From positions 62,001-126,000 of the forward strand of contig NZ_FNZM01000021.1 in NCBI RefSeq assembly GCF_900109265.1: 64,000 nt of DNA, given 5' to 3'. Source of the DNA: Paraburkholderia tropica (GTDB taxonomy: Bacteria > Pseudomonadota > Gammaproteobacteria > Burkholderiales > Burkholderiaceae). This document shows, in pieces, positions 8,697 through 16,704 of the stretch; the first letter of the stretch is position 1, and each line of letters begins with the position of its first letter. The notes under the pieces are model-generated. The model was not told where the DNA came from. It made no database searches and saw nothing but the letters and a program-made list of their open reading frames with translations. The position numbers and the translations under genes are program-made.

Positions 8697-9395
8697 ATGC
8701 GCATCCTTTGCATCGGCGTCGAGCGACGGCGGCGCTATCTCGCCAGGGCGCTGGAAGAATCGAATCACAGCGTCGTCGAACTCGACCGCCCCGATGACGC
8801 TGCCTGGCTCGCCGGCACCGACTATCTCGACGCGATTATCGCGCTGACGAACGGCGAGGCGGAGCACGTCGCCCGCACGCTTGCGGCGCGACCGAATCAT
8901 ACGGTGCTGGTGATCGTCGAGTCGCAGGCCACGACGGAAACGCGCGTCAAACTACTGGATTCCGGCGTGGATATCTGTTTCGACGAGCCCTGCGACTATG
9001 TCGAGTTGCACGCTCGCCTTCAGGCCATCACGCGCCCCGGCAGCCATACGATACAAACCGCGACCAAAACAACGACGTCAGACAGTGCATCGCAACCCTT
9101 GCTCTCGCGCGCCACGCGCAGCCTGATTTGCAGCGATGGCAGCGCACTGCTGCTCCGTCGTCGCGAATATCTGCTGATGGATCGCTTGCTGCGCAATCCT
9201 GGTGAACCGGTTCGTCATGCCGAACTGGTCGATTATGTATTCGGCGAACTCGAGGTTGACCCGACATCACTACACCGGCTGGTGTCCAGATTGCGCGGCC
9301 GATTTGCGAAAGCCGGCGCGCCGGTGAAGCTCGTGGTCATTCCGCGTCTTGGTTATCGCGCCGACGTGGACATGTCGCCCGAAAGCGCAGGCTGA
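8697..9395 (+). CDS. Winged-helix regulator with degenerate (non-phosphorylatable) receiver domain
   Basis: A 232-residue protein laid out like an OmpR-family regulator but with a decayed receiver. The fold pattern is present (RILCIGVE, YLDAIIALTNG, TVLVIVES), yet the acidic pair is Val8-Glu9, the phosphoacceptor position is Leu50 and the conserved lysine is Glu97. A linker rich in Thr and Ser (about 108-125) leads to a Trans_reg_C-type winged helix ending in VVIPRLGYRADVD. It has a strong GGAGGAG ribosome site and begins 23 nt after the kinase gene, so it probably belongs to the same operon. Control by something other than phosphorylation, such as dimerisation or partner binding, is inferred. 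Confidence 0.85.
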   Translation: MRILCIGVERRRRYLARALEESNHSVVELDRPDDAAWLAGTDYLDAIIALTNGEAEHVARTLAARPNHTVLVIVESQATTETRVKLLDSGVDICFDEPCDYVELHARLQAITRPGSHTIQTATKTTTSDSASQPLLSRATRSLICSDGSALLLRRREYLLMDRLLRNPGEPVRHAELVDYVFGELEVDPTSLHRLVSRLRGRFAKAGAPVKLVVIPRLGYRADVDMSPESAG

Positions 9396-9530
9396 AACCG
9401 GCGCAATGACGATTGCGTGGTCGCGATACCTAAATTATCTTTAACTTTTCGGGGGACTACCTGGCGAGCGGCGTCGGCTAGTCTAATGGTTCGAGTTCAG
9501 CGCGCTGCGCAACCTATAAAAAAGTCGATT

Positions 9531-9821
9531 ATGAACCTCAAATCAAGCTTGCCTCATCTCGCGATGGCCCTCGTTGTATTCACGTCGAGCTTTGCCGCTT
9601 CTGCCGCGACGCATCTTTCGCATCAACAATGCCTGTCGTATCCGTTCAAGAAAACGGCCGGAGGCGTCACGCACGCCGATCTGATGAAAGAGCTCGGCGA
9701 ACTCGAAGCACGCGGCTATCAACCCGGCTCGGATAACGGTGTGTTTCCCGCCGACCTGAATACGGCGGAGCAAAAGCTCGCCGTCGACTATCGGCATGAC
9801 TGCGTGGCCGCGCATCCGTAA
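9531..9821 (+). CDS. Small secreted DUF4148-type protein
   Basis: A 96-residue exported protein. The signal peptide is MNLKSSLPHLAMALVVFTSS with cleavage expected after ASAA (about residue 26). The mature part contains the THADLMKELGELEARGYQP repeat-like helix typical of DUF4148, a family abundant in Burkholderiales and of unknown function. Two cysteines in the mature chain, in HQQCLSYP and YRHDCVAA, could form a disulfide in the periplasm. The start at 9531 is chosen for the signal peptide; its Shine-Dalgarno is poor, and the frame is open further up. Confidence 0.75.
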   Translation: MNLKSSLPHLAMALVVFTSSFAASAATHLSHQQCLSYPFKKTAGGVTHADLMKELGELEARGYQPGSDNGVFPADLNTAEQKLAVDYRHDCVAAHP

Positions 9822-10203
9822 CACAGCGCTCATGCGCAGCGCATCGTTACGCGCGATGCTTCTCGCTCGCTTTAACGGTTCCGAACACACTTCCTAAAGA
9901 AAGCTTCATTTTTTGCGGCGCTGTTTCCGCGGCATGCTTGCTACGATACCGCTCGTTTTCTCGCGTGCGGCGTGGCGGAAACAGCGCAGCATGTCATGAA
10001 TTCCCTCATACTCTGCGACGCGAACCGGATACCGGTGCGCTCTCGCGCACGCATGGCCACGTTCATGAACGACGCGGCGCAAACGCGATTCGGCCTCGGT
10101 TCATTTCTTCCTGACCTTCGTCTTTCTTCGCCTTGCCAGCCCGTCGCGCGCCGCGAGGTCGACGCCCGAGTACACCCGAATACATGACAAGGAGTTTGAA
10201 ACG
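9822..10203. other. 382-nt intergenic region holding a 13-bp inverted repeat
   Basis: No gene is supported here. The region lies upstream of the exported dehydroquinate dehydratase and presumably contains its promoter. Its one conspicuous element is a pair of exact 13-nt inverted repeats at 9918-9930 and 9975-9987, listed separately. The AAGGAG just before 10204 is the ribosome site of the next gene. Confidence 0.5.
9918..9987. repeat. Inverted repeat with 13-nt arms, possible operator pair
   Basis: GCGCTGTTTCCGC (9918-9930) and its exact reverse complement GCGGAAACAGCGC (9975-9987) are separated by 44 nt. There is no T-run and the loop is too long for a terminator. The 57-bp centre-to-centre distance is about five to six helical turns, which would suit two regulator sites cooperating by looping upstream of the dehydroquinate dehydratase gene. 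Function is inferred only. Confidence 0.5.
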
Positions 10204-11097
10204 ATGAAGATGCGCAAGACGGTGATTTCGCTTTCGATGTTGCTGGCGACCCAGGGGCTCGCAATGGTCACGACCGCGTCGGCGGCGACCAGCGCCCCGG
10301 CGGCGGCAGTCACACAACGGCATGCCGAGCCGATCACCATCCGCAACGTCGTGATCGGCCAGGGTGCACCGAAGATCATCGTTCCGACCACGGGTTCGAC
10401 GGCCGACGACGTGCTGGCTCAGGCGCGCGCGATTGGCAGCAACCCCGATGTCGATATCATCGAGTATCGCGTCGACTATCTGGACTTCGATACCGACGCC
10501 ACACGCGTCGCCGGACTGGGCAAGCAGGTCGCGGCCGTGGCGAACGGCAAGCCGCTCATTCTCACGTTCCGCACCAAGGCCGAAGGCGGTGCGAAGGCAA
10601 TCAGCGACAAACAATACGGCGATCTGTATCTCGCCTTGATCAAGGCGCATTTCATCGATATTCTCGACGTTGAAATGTTCCGCGATCCGGGCGTCGTGCG
10701 CGAAGTCGTGGCGACGGCGCACGCGGCCGGTATCAAGGTCGTGATGTCGAGTCACGACTTCAAGAAAACCCCGTCGACAGACGAAATCATTTCGCGGCTG
10801 CGCAAGCAGGACAAGATGGGCGCGGACATTCTCAAGATCGCCGTCATGCCGCATAACGCCGCTGACGTGCTGAAACTGCTCGACGCCACCGAACAGATTC
10901 GCGATCACTATTCCCGCAAGCCGCTGCTGACCATGTCGATGGGCGGTCTTGGTGCGGTCTCGCGTTTCTCGGGCGAAGTGTTCGGCTCGGATCTGACCTT
11001 CGGCATGATCGGCCAGGCGTCAGCGCCGGGCCAGGTCGATGCAAAATCGCTGCGCCAGGTGCTCAATACCATCGATACGGCTGCGAGCGGCAAGTAA
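10204..11097 (+). CDS. aroD: Type I 3-dehydroquinate dehydratase with signal peptide
   Basis: Class I dehydroquinase (dehydroquinate to dehydroshikimate through a Schiff base), 297 residues against about 250 for cytosolic AroD. The extra length is an N-terminal signal peptide, MKMRKTVISLSMLLATQGLA, ending near ASAA (about residue 28), so the enzyme is predicted periplasmic. All key residues are visible with the spacing of the Salmonella enzyme: Glu87 in EYR, His184 in SSHDF, Schiff-base Lys211 in DILKIAV, Arg254, and Ser273/Gln277 in QASAPGQ. The start has AAGGAG upstream. A periplasmic enzyme points to quinate or shikimate catabolism rather than aromatic amino-acid synthesis (inference). The next gene is a porin. 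Confidence 0.92.
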   Translation: MKMRKTVISLSMLLATQGLAMVTTASAATSAPAAAVTQRHAEPITIRNVVIGQGAPKIIVPTTGSTADDVLAQARAIGSNPDVDIIEYRVDYLDFDTDATRVAGLGKQVAAVANGKPLILTFRTKAEGGAKAISDKQYGDLYLALIKAHFIDILDVEMFRDPGVVREVVATAHAAGIKVVMSSHDFKKTPSTDEIISRLRKQDKMGADILKIAVMPHNAADVLKLLDATEQIRDHYSRKPLLTMSMGGLGAVSRFSGEVFGSDLTFGMIGQASAPGQVDAKSLRQVLNTIDTAASGK

Positions 11098-11169
11098 TCC
11101 GCACGACGATCGCCGAGCAAGCTACGTAACGCATGCCGTCACAAGACGGCTGCGCTGGCTGCTCACCCT

Positions 11170-11210
11170 GAAACGCGCGCACCGCGCTATTGAGCGGTGC
11201 GCGCGGTTTC
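11170..11210 (+). terminator. GC-rich hairpin after the dehydroquinate dehydratase gene
   Basis: Arms at 11170-11185 and 11194-11210 pair over about 16 bp with one bulged G around an 8-nt loop. It lies about 70 nt after the stop of aroD and before the porin start. The following sequence is only mildly T-rich, so it is either a weak intrinsic terminator or an mRNA-stabilising stem. Confidence 0.65.
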
Positions 11211-11345
11211 TATTCAGGTTTCGGTATTCGTCTGGAGAATCTTCCGGACAAATGCCGCATCAAAGCAGCATTCATGCATAGAACAGAGAATCGCATTGTT
11301 AACTACGGACTCCATAGCATTGTTCTGTGCGCATCACCCCATCGA

Positions 11346-12554
11346 ATGAAACAGAACAATTCCTTTTTGGGTGCATCGGCCAGCGCTTTGCTCGCCGTTG
11401 CCGCCGTGGCATCACCGTCCGCGCACGCGCAAAGCAGCCTCACGTTCTACGGCGTGGCCGACGACGCCATCAGCTATGTCAACAATCAGCACGGTCACGC
11501 GAATCTCTATCTTCGCCAGGGCAATCTGTACGCTTCGAAATTCGGCCTGAAAGGCGATGAGATGCTCGGCGGCGGCACGCACGCTATTTTTGTGCTGGAA
11601 TCGGGCTTCGATTTGAATGAAGGCGAAGCGGCTTCGAGCGGTTCGATATTCAATCGACAGGCCTACGTGGGCCTTTCCAACGACCGTTACGGCACCGGCA
11701 CGCTTGGTCGTCAATACACGCCTTATTTCCTGTTCGTGGGGCCGCTTTCGTCGGTCGGTTCGCTGACCGGCGCGGCGGGCGCGCATCCCGGCGACCTCGA
11801 TGGCATGGACACGACCGTGCGCGCGAGCAACGCGGCCCTGTACGTGTCGCCGCAATGGCATGGCTTGCAGGCAGCGGGTATGTATGCGTTGGGTGGCGTG
11901 GCGGGGAGCATCGGCAGCGGCCAGACGATGAGCGTCGCGCTGCGCTATGCGCATGGACCGCTCGCGCTCGCCGCCGGTTATCTGCGCATGGATAACGCGC
12001 TCACCAGCACGGCAAACACGGAAGGCAGCACGAGCGCCGCATTCGATTCGACATCGACCGGCTCGTTCGGCGTCTCCGAGGTGAATGAGGGCTACGTCAC
12101 GGCGCGATCGATGCGCGATGTCGCCATGGCAGGCAGCTTCACCTTCGGCCCGACGCGCGTGGGATTGATGTATTCCAACGTGCGCTATTTGCCCGGCGCG
12201 CGTTCGCTTTTCGCGGACACGGCTTCGTTCAATACGTACGGTGCATTTGCGCGCTGGCAAGTCGAGGCGGACGTCAATCTGGCGGCGGGCGTCTCGTACA
12301 CGATGGCCTCGAAAGGTAATGGTGTCGCGCATGCCGCGCGCTATGCGCAGCTTTCGTTGAAGCAGGGTTATCGGCTTTCCAAGCGCACCGAACTCTACGC
12401 GCTCGAAGCGTGGCAGCACGCGAGCGGCCAGACGCTGGACAGCACGGGGCAAGTGGTGAACGCCGCCCCGGCCGTCGGCGATTCGCAAAACCTCACGGGA
12501 TCATCGACACCTACGCAGATCGTCGCCATGCTTGGCATCGATATGTCGTTCTGA
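11346..12554 (+). CDS. Gram-negative porin (OmpC/Omp32-like)
   Basis: An outer-membrane general porin of 402 residues. The signal peptide runs from MKQNNSFLGASASALLAVAA to SAHAQ (about residue 29), followed by the family start SSLTFYGVADDAI. Diagnostic blocks are SKFGLKGDEMLGGGTHAIFVLESGF, FNRQAYVGLSNDRYGTGTLGRQYTP and a C-terminal strand ending in aromatic Phe (MLGIDMSF). The start at 11346 is chosen because the signal peptide begins there; the frame is open 52 codons upstream without family sequence. Substrate selectivity cannot be read from sequence. Adjacency to the exported dehydroquinase is suggestive only. Confidence 0.92.
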   Translation: MKQNNSFLGASASALLAVAAVASPSAHAQSSLTFYGVADDAISYVNNQHGHANLYLRQGNLYASKFGLKGDEMLGGGTHAIFVLESGFDLNEGEAASSGSIFNRQAYVGLSNDRYGTGTLGRQYTPYFLFVGPLSSVGSLTGAAGAHPGDLDGMDTTVRASNAALYVSPQWHGLQAAGMYALGGVAGSIGSGQTMSVALRYAHGPLALAAGYLRMDNALTSTANTEGSTSAAFDSTSTGSFGVSEVNEGYVTARSMRDVAMAGSFTFGPTRVGLMYSNVRYLPGARSLFADTASFNTYGAFARWQVEADVNLAAGVSYTMASKGNGVAHAARYAQLSLKQGYRLSKRTELYALEAWQHASGQTLDSTGQVVNAAPAVGDSQNLTGSSTPTQIVAMLGIDMSF

Positions 12555-12571
12555 TTGCCGATGCAATATGT

Positions 12572-12608
12572 GGCGAGGCCCGCATGCGTGAAGCCTCGCC
12601 CTATTTTT
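12572..12608 (+). terminator. Rho-independent terminator after porin
   Basis: GGCGAGGC (12572-12579) pairs with GCCTCGCC (12593-12600), followed by CTATTTTTAA. It lies 18 nt after the porin stop and abuts the end of the convergent minus-strand gene, so it may act in both directions. Confidence 0.85.
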
Positions 12609-13275
12609 AATTGAAGCGATACGTCAATGCGATCTGCGCAACCGGATACCAGTGATAGCGCGTGATCTTGTCGCTGAACTTCTGTTCTTCGTTGGCGATA
12701 TCCTGCTGCGAGACATACGGATCGTAAATCGACGGCACGTCGTACGACACACGCGGACGGCCATACGCTACGCCAAGGTCGAACGAGAAGCCCAGACCGA
12801 GTGCCGGCTTCTTGTGACCATAACCAATGCCGATATACGGCATCACGTGCGGCAGCGTTGCTTTCGCGGTTGGCGAAGGACCGAGCGCCGGCACTGTCTG
12901 GCCGCCGATCTGATAGTTACCTTGCGCGTTCGGCGAAAGCGTTGCCGAAAGCGAGTCCGCGTTGAAGAGGGCGCCCGCGGTCAACCGGAACGCGCTCGAC
13001 GCGAACGGATACAGATCGAGATAGGTGCCGCCTTGTGCGAGCGTGAGGTGGCCGTCGTAGCGGTTATCGTCGACTGTCACGGTGTGACTCAGGCCGAATC
13101 CCGCTGCTTCTGCGTGCATGCCGAAATGCGGGCCCAGATTGATCGCGCCGCCGAGACCTGCGCCGAGCGTGCCCCCCGTCACATACACTTCCTGCGCCTG
13201 CACGGCCGCCGCTCCCAAAATCGCCGCGCCCATTACTGTCGCGCGCAGCGCCCAACCCATATTTACCGAAGTCAC
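12607..13275 (-). CDS. Predicted outer-membrane beta-barrel protein
   Basis: A 222-residue exported protein of no family I can name with certainty. The signal peptide contains the hydrophobic run ALRATVMGAAILGAAA and ends at VQAQE. The mature chain is rich in alternating Gly/aromatic strands (GGTLGAGLGGAINLGPHFG, YIGIGYGHKKPALGLGFSFD) and ends in IALTYRFN, a pattern of small OmpW/OmpA-like barrels. The GTG at 13275 is preferred because AGGGAG stands 8 nt upstream; an ATG five codons later is the alternative. It is convergent with the porin and shares its terminator region. Confidence 0.75.
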   Translation of the reverse strand: MTSVNMGWALRATVMGAAILGAAAVQAQEVYVTGGTLGAGLGGAINLGPHFGMHAEAAGFGLSHTVTVDDNRYDGHLTLAQGGTYLDLYPFASSAFRLTAGALFNADSLSATLSPNAQGNYQIGGQTVPALGPSPTAKATLPHVMPYIGIGYGHKKPALGLGFSFDLGVAYGRPRVSYDVPSIYDPYVSQQDIANEEQKFSDKITRYHWYPVAQIALTYRFN

Positions 13276-13517
13276 TGCCTTTCTCCCTGAAACCGGGAAA
13301 CGCTCGCTATGGGTTCCCCGACGGCTTCGACTTTACGGTTCATCCGCACTATTCAATTGCACGAGATGCGGGCATTTGGCATCGCAAATCAAAATGCATT
13401 CGCAGACATTCGATTCCTCGCCATGGCCCCGATTTTCGCGTTCTAATACAGGCGGTAAAAGCGGTAAATATTTCGTTGATCAGACGATTTTAACGGGGCG
13501 GGATTTTCACACACGCT

Positions 13518-13949
13518 TCAATTGAACGGGGTGCACAACCGCTCGATCGGCGCGATCACCAGCACGCACGTGGAGAATGCAATGAGTGCCAGAAACAGCA
13601 CGGAGCAGGAGGCGGCGCACCACGCAATAAAGCGCTGGGAGTCGTGCTTGTCCGGCGAAAGCGACACGATCCGGCGCCACGCGCGACCGGCCGCGATTGC
13701 CAGCGCAAGCGCGATAACGAACGCACAGGCTGACGCCACCCCCACAATGCCCTCGACGTGAGGCCAGGGCATGTCGGCGTGGCGCTGGATGCCGTCGCCG
13801 CATGCTGCGGAGACGAGCGTGACCGCCAGCGCAAGTTGCAGCACCCAGAGCAGCGGCGCACCGACCAGGCCGAGCCAGATGGCCACGCGCAGCGGGCGAA
13901 GGGACGCGGAAGCCGGGGCCGGCCCCGGCGCGGACGAATGTCGATTCAT
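13518..13949 (-). CDS. Hypothetical inner-membrane protein
   Basis: A 143-residue protein, function not recognised. After a Pro/Ala-rich N-terminus (about 1-20) come three hydrophobic segments: VAIWLGLVGAPLLWVLQLAL, VASACAFVIALALAIAAG and AASCSVLFLALIAFSTCVLV. Several cysteines are present, including AACGDG between the first two segments and IERLCTPFN at the C-terminus. The ATG at 13949 gives MNRHSS; a GTG 11 codons upstream is also possible. Neither has a good ribosome site. It lies alone between two envelope-protein genes. Confidence 0.6.
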   Translation of the reverse strand: MNRHSSAPGPAPASASLRPLRVAIWLGLVGAPLLWVLQLALAVTLVSAACGDGIQRHADMPWPHVEGIVGVASACAFVIALALAIAAGRAWRRIVSLSPDKHDSQRFIAWCAASCSVLFLALIAFSTCVLVIAPIERLCTPFN

Positions 13950-13982
13950 CGCAGAGAGAGAAGGGTGGGCGGGGTGGCGCAC

Positions 13983-14411
13983 ATGCGCCGCTGTACTTCA
14001 GCCCGCAGAACGCATGCCCGCCAGCGTCGCGTTAGCGCGACACCCACCTTGAACGTTAAGCGCGACCGTCCGGTCGGTAACACGGTGGAACGCGTTTCCA
14101 CCGCGGTTTGCACACGTGTGTAACGCTGGCGCGCCCGCGGCGCGCCACGCTGCGACCGGCTTCGCCGCCGGATCTGACCACATGACGTGGCCATAACGTT
14201 AGCGCTAGCGCAACTCCCGAGTGGAAACAACGTTAGAACTGGGGCGCATTTTCCCTGGCGCTTGAGGCCGCCGCGAGCGCGCGGGGCGTTTTTATAATCG
14301 GCTCCCGAAGTGCAAGGGGCCTGAGCCTCGCGCATTTCGGGTCGCTGCGCCGGCAAGCCCCACGAAGCCGGGACGTGGTTTGGAGACACACGCAAAAAGA
14401 TAGGATACCTG
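13983..14411. promoter_or_regulatory. 429-nt regulatory region upstream of porin, with AACGTTA boxes
   Basis: No gene is seen. The 7-mer AACGTTA occurs exactly at 14052, 14195 and 14229, and related elements occur at 14030 (GTTAGCGCGA) and 14120 (GTAACGCTGGCG). The copy at 14195 runs into GCGCTAGCGC. A palindrome CGACCG-TC-CGGTCG lies at 14063-14076. A perfect -10 hexamer TATAAT is at 14293-14298 without a good -35 at normal spacing. The same AACGTTA element recurs upstream of the LacI-controlled ABC operon at 18 kb, so co-regulation by that LacI protein is inferred. Confidence 0.65.
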
Positions 14412-15551
14412 ATGAAAGAGAAGCTGATTGGCCTCGCCGTGCTGGCTGCGGTATCGTCCGCCGCCCAGGCGCAAAGCCAGGTCACCTTGTACGGCCGTAT
14501 CGACAACGGCATTCAGTACGAAACAGGTCTGCCGGGCAACAAGAACGCCGTGAGCGCCGAAAGCGGCGACTGGGGTTGTTCGTGGTTCGGCCTCGAAGGC
14601 TCCGAAGATCTCGGCGCGGGCACGAAGGCGATCTTCAAGCTCGAAGGCCAGCTCAACACGCAGACGGGCCAGTCGGCGGGCGCGCTGTTCGGCCGTCACG
14701 CGATCGTCGGTTTCGACAACGACCGCTACGGTACCTTCAAGATGGGTAATCTCGGCGCGGGCGAAATCTCGCAGGACAGTTGGGGCGCCGACCCGCAACT
14801 GATGCAGCGTTACGCGATCGCGACGCTGGTGCGCGGGCGTAACTGGGCGAGCGCCTCGAACGGCTTCGAATACCAGACGCCGAGTTGGGGCGGCTTCTAC
14901 ATGCGCGGCCAGTACGCGCTGACCAACAACACCAAGTGGAACGCGGCCTCGACGCCCACGGGGCAGGGCCGCACGGACGGCATCGAAGCGGTCTATTCGT
15001 ACGGCCTCGGCGATTTCCGCGTGATCTACGACGAAGTGCGCGGCGCAGACGGCACGTTCAACGACGTCTATCAGCACTCGCGCTCGATCCTCGCGGGCGG
15101 CACGCTGGTGTTCGGCCCGGTCAAGTTCTACGCGGGCTATCAGCATCTGAGCGCGCCGAACGCGACCAACGCGAGCGTGGGCGTGACCGATGCTTCGCAG
15201 CCTGGCGGCGTATCCGCACCGACGGCGGTCGATCACGAATGGATCGGCGCAGCCTGGCAGATCAACGCGGCGGCGGCCATCACGGCGGCGGTCTTCCACG
15301 CCAACGCCAACAAGGGCAACGGTAACGCCACGCTCTATACGCTGGGCGGCACGTACAACCTGTCGAAGCGCACTTTCCTCTACACGGAAGCGGGCTACGT
15401 GCATAACAGCTCGACGTCGAATATCAACCTCGGCAACGGTTCGTACGGCAACAACGACTACGATCCGACCACGGGCTCGTCGGCGAACGGCAATCCGAAT
15501 TACGGGCAGGGCCAGTTCGGCGTGTTCGCGGGCGTCATGCATCTGTTCTGA
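14412..15551 (+). CDS. Gram-negative porin (OmpC-like)
   Basis: A 379-residue outer-membrane porin. The signal peptide is MKEKLIGLAVLAAVSSAAQA, with the mature start QSQVTLYGRIDNGIQYETG. Family blocks include SWFGLEGSEDLGAGTKAIFKLEGQ, LFGRHAIVGFDNDRYGTFKMG and the terminal strand FGVFAGVMHLF ending in Phe. A TAGGAT ribosome site precedes the ATG. Upstream DNA carries several copies of the motif also found before the xylo-oligosaccharide-type ABC operon, which suggests this porin is the outer-membrane entry route for that sugar. Ligand identity is inferred, not shown. Confidence 0.93.
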   Translation: MKEKLIGLAVLAAVSSAAQAQSQVTLYGRIDNGIQYETGLPGNKNAVSAESGDWGCSWFGLEGSEDLGAGTKAIFKLEGQLNTQTGQSAGALFGRHAIVGFDNDRYGTFKMGNLGAGEISQDSWGADPQLMQRYAIATLVRGRNWASASNGFEYQTPSWGGFYMRGQYALTNNTKWNAASTPTGQGRTDGIEAVYSYGLGDFRVIYDEVRGADGTFNDVYQHSRSILAGGTLVFGPVKFYAGYQHLSAPNATNASVGVTDASQPGGVSAPTAVDHEWIGAAWQINAAAAITAAVFHANANKGNGNATLYTLGGTYNLSKRTFLYTEAGYVHNSSTSNINLGNGSYGNNDYDPTTGSSANGNPNYGQGQFGVFAGVMHLF

Positions 15552-15667
15552 TTCGGGCGGAACAGACGCAGTCTGCGGCAGCAACCGCAATTTCCATGCA
15601 GTATCCAGTGAGTTCTCAGCAGTAGCGAGTCGTATGGACAGGCCCGGCCGGACGTTGGTCCGGGCCG

Positions 15668-15717
15668 CGCCGGCGTGGTCAAACTCCTCCACCCTGACAT
15701 GCCGGCGTCCTTTTTTT
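15668..15717 (+). terminator. Rho-independent terminator of the 14.4-kb porin
   Basis: CGCCGGCGTGGTCA (15668-15681) pairs, with one or two mismatches, with TGACATGCCGGCG (15695-15707), and a run of seven T follows at 15711-15717. Confidence 0.8.
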
Positions 15718-15823
15718 CAGCCTCCGCTTCAAAGCCGCGTGTTTGCCGTTTCATCGCTATTTCCCGCGTATCCACGCATTCCGGGGTCGGCGCGCACTCG
15801 GGAAACCCCGCGTTCATCCGCCC

Positions 15824-15874
15824 TTGAATGTCGCCCGACGACCATGCTATCTTGCAGACGTTAGCGATAACGTC
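15824..15874 (+). promoter_or_regulatory. Promoter with 18-bp operator-like palindrome for the toxin-antitoxin pair
   Basis: TTGAAT (15824-15829) and TATCTT (15848-15853) are separated by 18 nt and form a plausible sigma-70 promoter. Four nucleotides further lies GACGTTA-GCGA-TAACGTC (15857-15874), a palindrome with perfect 7-bp arms covering the expected transcription start. This layout fits autorepression by the antitoxin or the complex (inference). The half-site CGTTA also occurs in the boxes assigned to the nearby LacI protein, so LacI control is an alternative. Confidence 0.6.
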
Positions 15875-15949
15875 CACGGTGCGCGACGTCTCGCAATGCG
15901 GCTCCTACAAAACTACAGCGCGCCGATCACGATGGGTGGAGATCCTTCA

Positions 15950-16222
15950 ATGGAAAAACGGGTATCGAAAGCGATGTTCAAGGCGAAAGCCTGCGAACTG
16001 TTCCGGCAAGTCGAAATGCTCGGCGAAAGCGTGGTGGTGACCGACCGCGGCCAGCCGACCATCGAAATACGTCCCTATCGCGCGAAGCGCAAGAGTCCGC
16101 TCGACTCGCTGCGCGCGGCCATCGTTCATTGCGATTTCAACGCGCCGGTCGATGCGCGCATCGATGCACTGAGCGAGGCCGTAGGCGAGGGCACGCGTCG
16201 CGCGTCGCCCGTCGGCAAATAA
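15950..16222 (+). CDS. Phd/YefM-family antitoxin
   Basis: A 90-residue antitoxin. The N-terminal half (KAMFKAKACELFRQVEMLGE followed by VVVTDRGQPTIEIRPY) is the Phd/YefM DNA-binding and dimerisation fold, with the typical block of a Val run, TDRG, P. The C-terminal half (about 45-90) should wrap the toxin. The ATG at 15950 has GGTGGAG about 8 nt upstream; an ATG six codons earlier is the alternative. The VapC-like toxin begins 9 nt after its stop. Confidence 0.85.
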   Translation: MEKRVSKAMFKAKACELFRQVEMLGESVVVTDRGQPTIEIRPYRAKRKSPLDSLRAAIVHCDFNAPVDARIDALSEAVGEGTRRASPVGK

Positions 16223-16231
16223 GATGCGGGC

Positions 16232-16621
16232 ATGGTCACGCTCGACACCTGCGCGCTCGTCTACTGGCTGCGCGACGACAAGGCGCTGAGCGAACCCGCG
16301 CGCACGGCCATCGACGGCGCGCTGGAAAACGGCGAGGTGCTGATCTCGACGATCAGCGTGCTGGAACTGGCGCAATTCGTGGAAAACGGCCGGCTCGCCT
16401 TGTCGATGGATACGCGGCGCTGGCTCGCCACGCTCGCGTCGATCGAAGGCGTGCGCATGGTGCCCGTCGATACCGCGATCGCGGTGCGTGCCACCACGCT
16501 GTCGCCGGAATTGCCGTCATCGCAGCGGCTTGTTGCCGCCACGGCGCGCACGCTCGGCGTGCCGCTCGTCACGCCCGACGCACGCGTGCGCGCGCTCACG
16601 CATCTCGACACCATCTGGTGA
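16232..16621 (+). CDS. vapC: VapC-family PIN-domain toxin, one acidic residue missing
   Basis: A 129-residue PIN-domain ribonuclease toxin paired with the upstream antitoxin. Acidic residues visible are Asp5 (VTLDTCALVYW), Glu45 (SVLELAQF) and Asp116 (LVTPDARV). The motif normally reading DPxDR before the IATA helix is here ELPSSQRLVAATA, so the third catalytic Asp corresponds to Gln98. This could weaken or abolish Mg-dependent RNA cleavage. The length is normal and the frame intact. A role in post-segregational maintenance or stress arrest is known for the family, not shown here. Confidence 0.86.
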   Translation: MVTLDTCALVYWLRDDKALSEPARTAIDGALENGEVLISTISVLELAQFVENGRLALSMDTRRWLATLASIEGVRMVPVDTAIAVRATTLSPELPSSQRLVAATARTLGVPLVTPDARVRALTHLDTIW

Positions 16622-16704
16622 AAAGCAGCGCAAATAGAGGCCTCAACGCAAAAACGGCGCGCGTTATCCGAAGATAATGCGCGCCGCTTTCTATTCAATC
16701 ACCG

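Larger units (their letters stand above)
15552..15949. other. 398-nt intergenic region with terminator, promoter and operator-like palindrome
   Basis: No gene is supported. The first part holds the porin terminator (15668-15717). The last part holds a promoter-like pair at 15824-15853 and a palindrome at 15857-15874 in front of the antitoxin gene; each is listed separately. The stretch 15720-15820 shows nothing recognisable. Confidence 0.6.
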
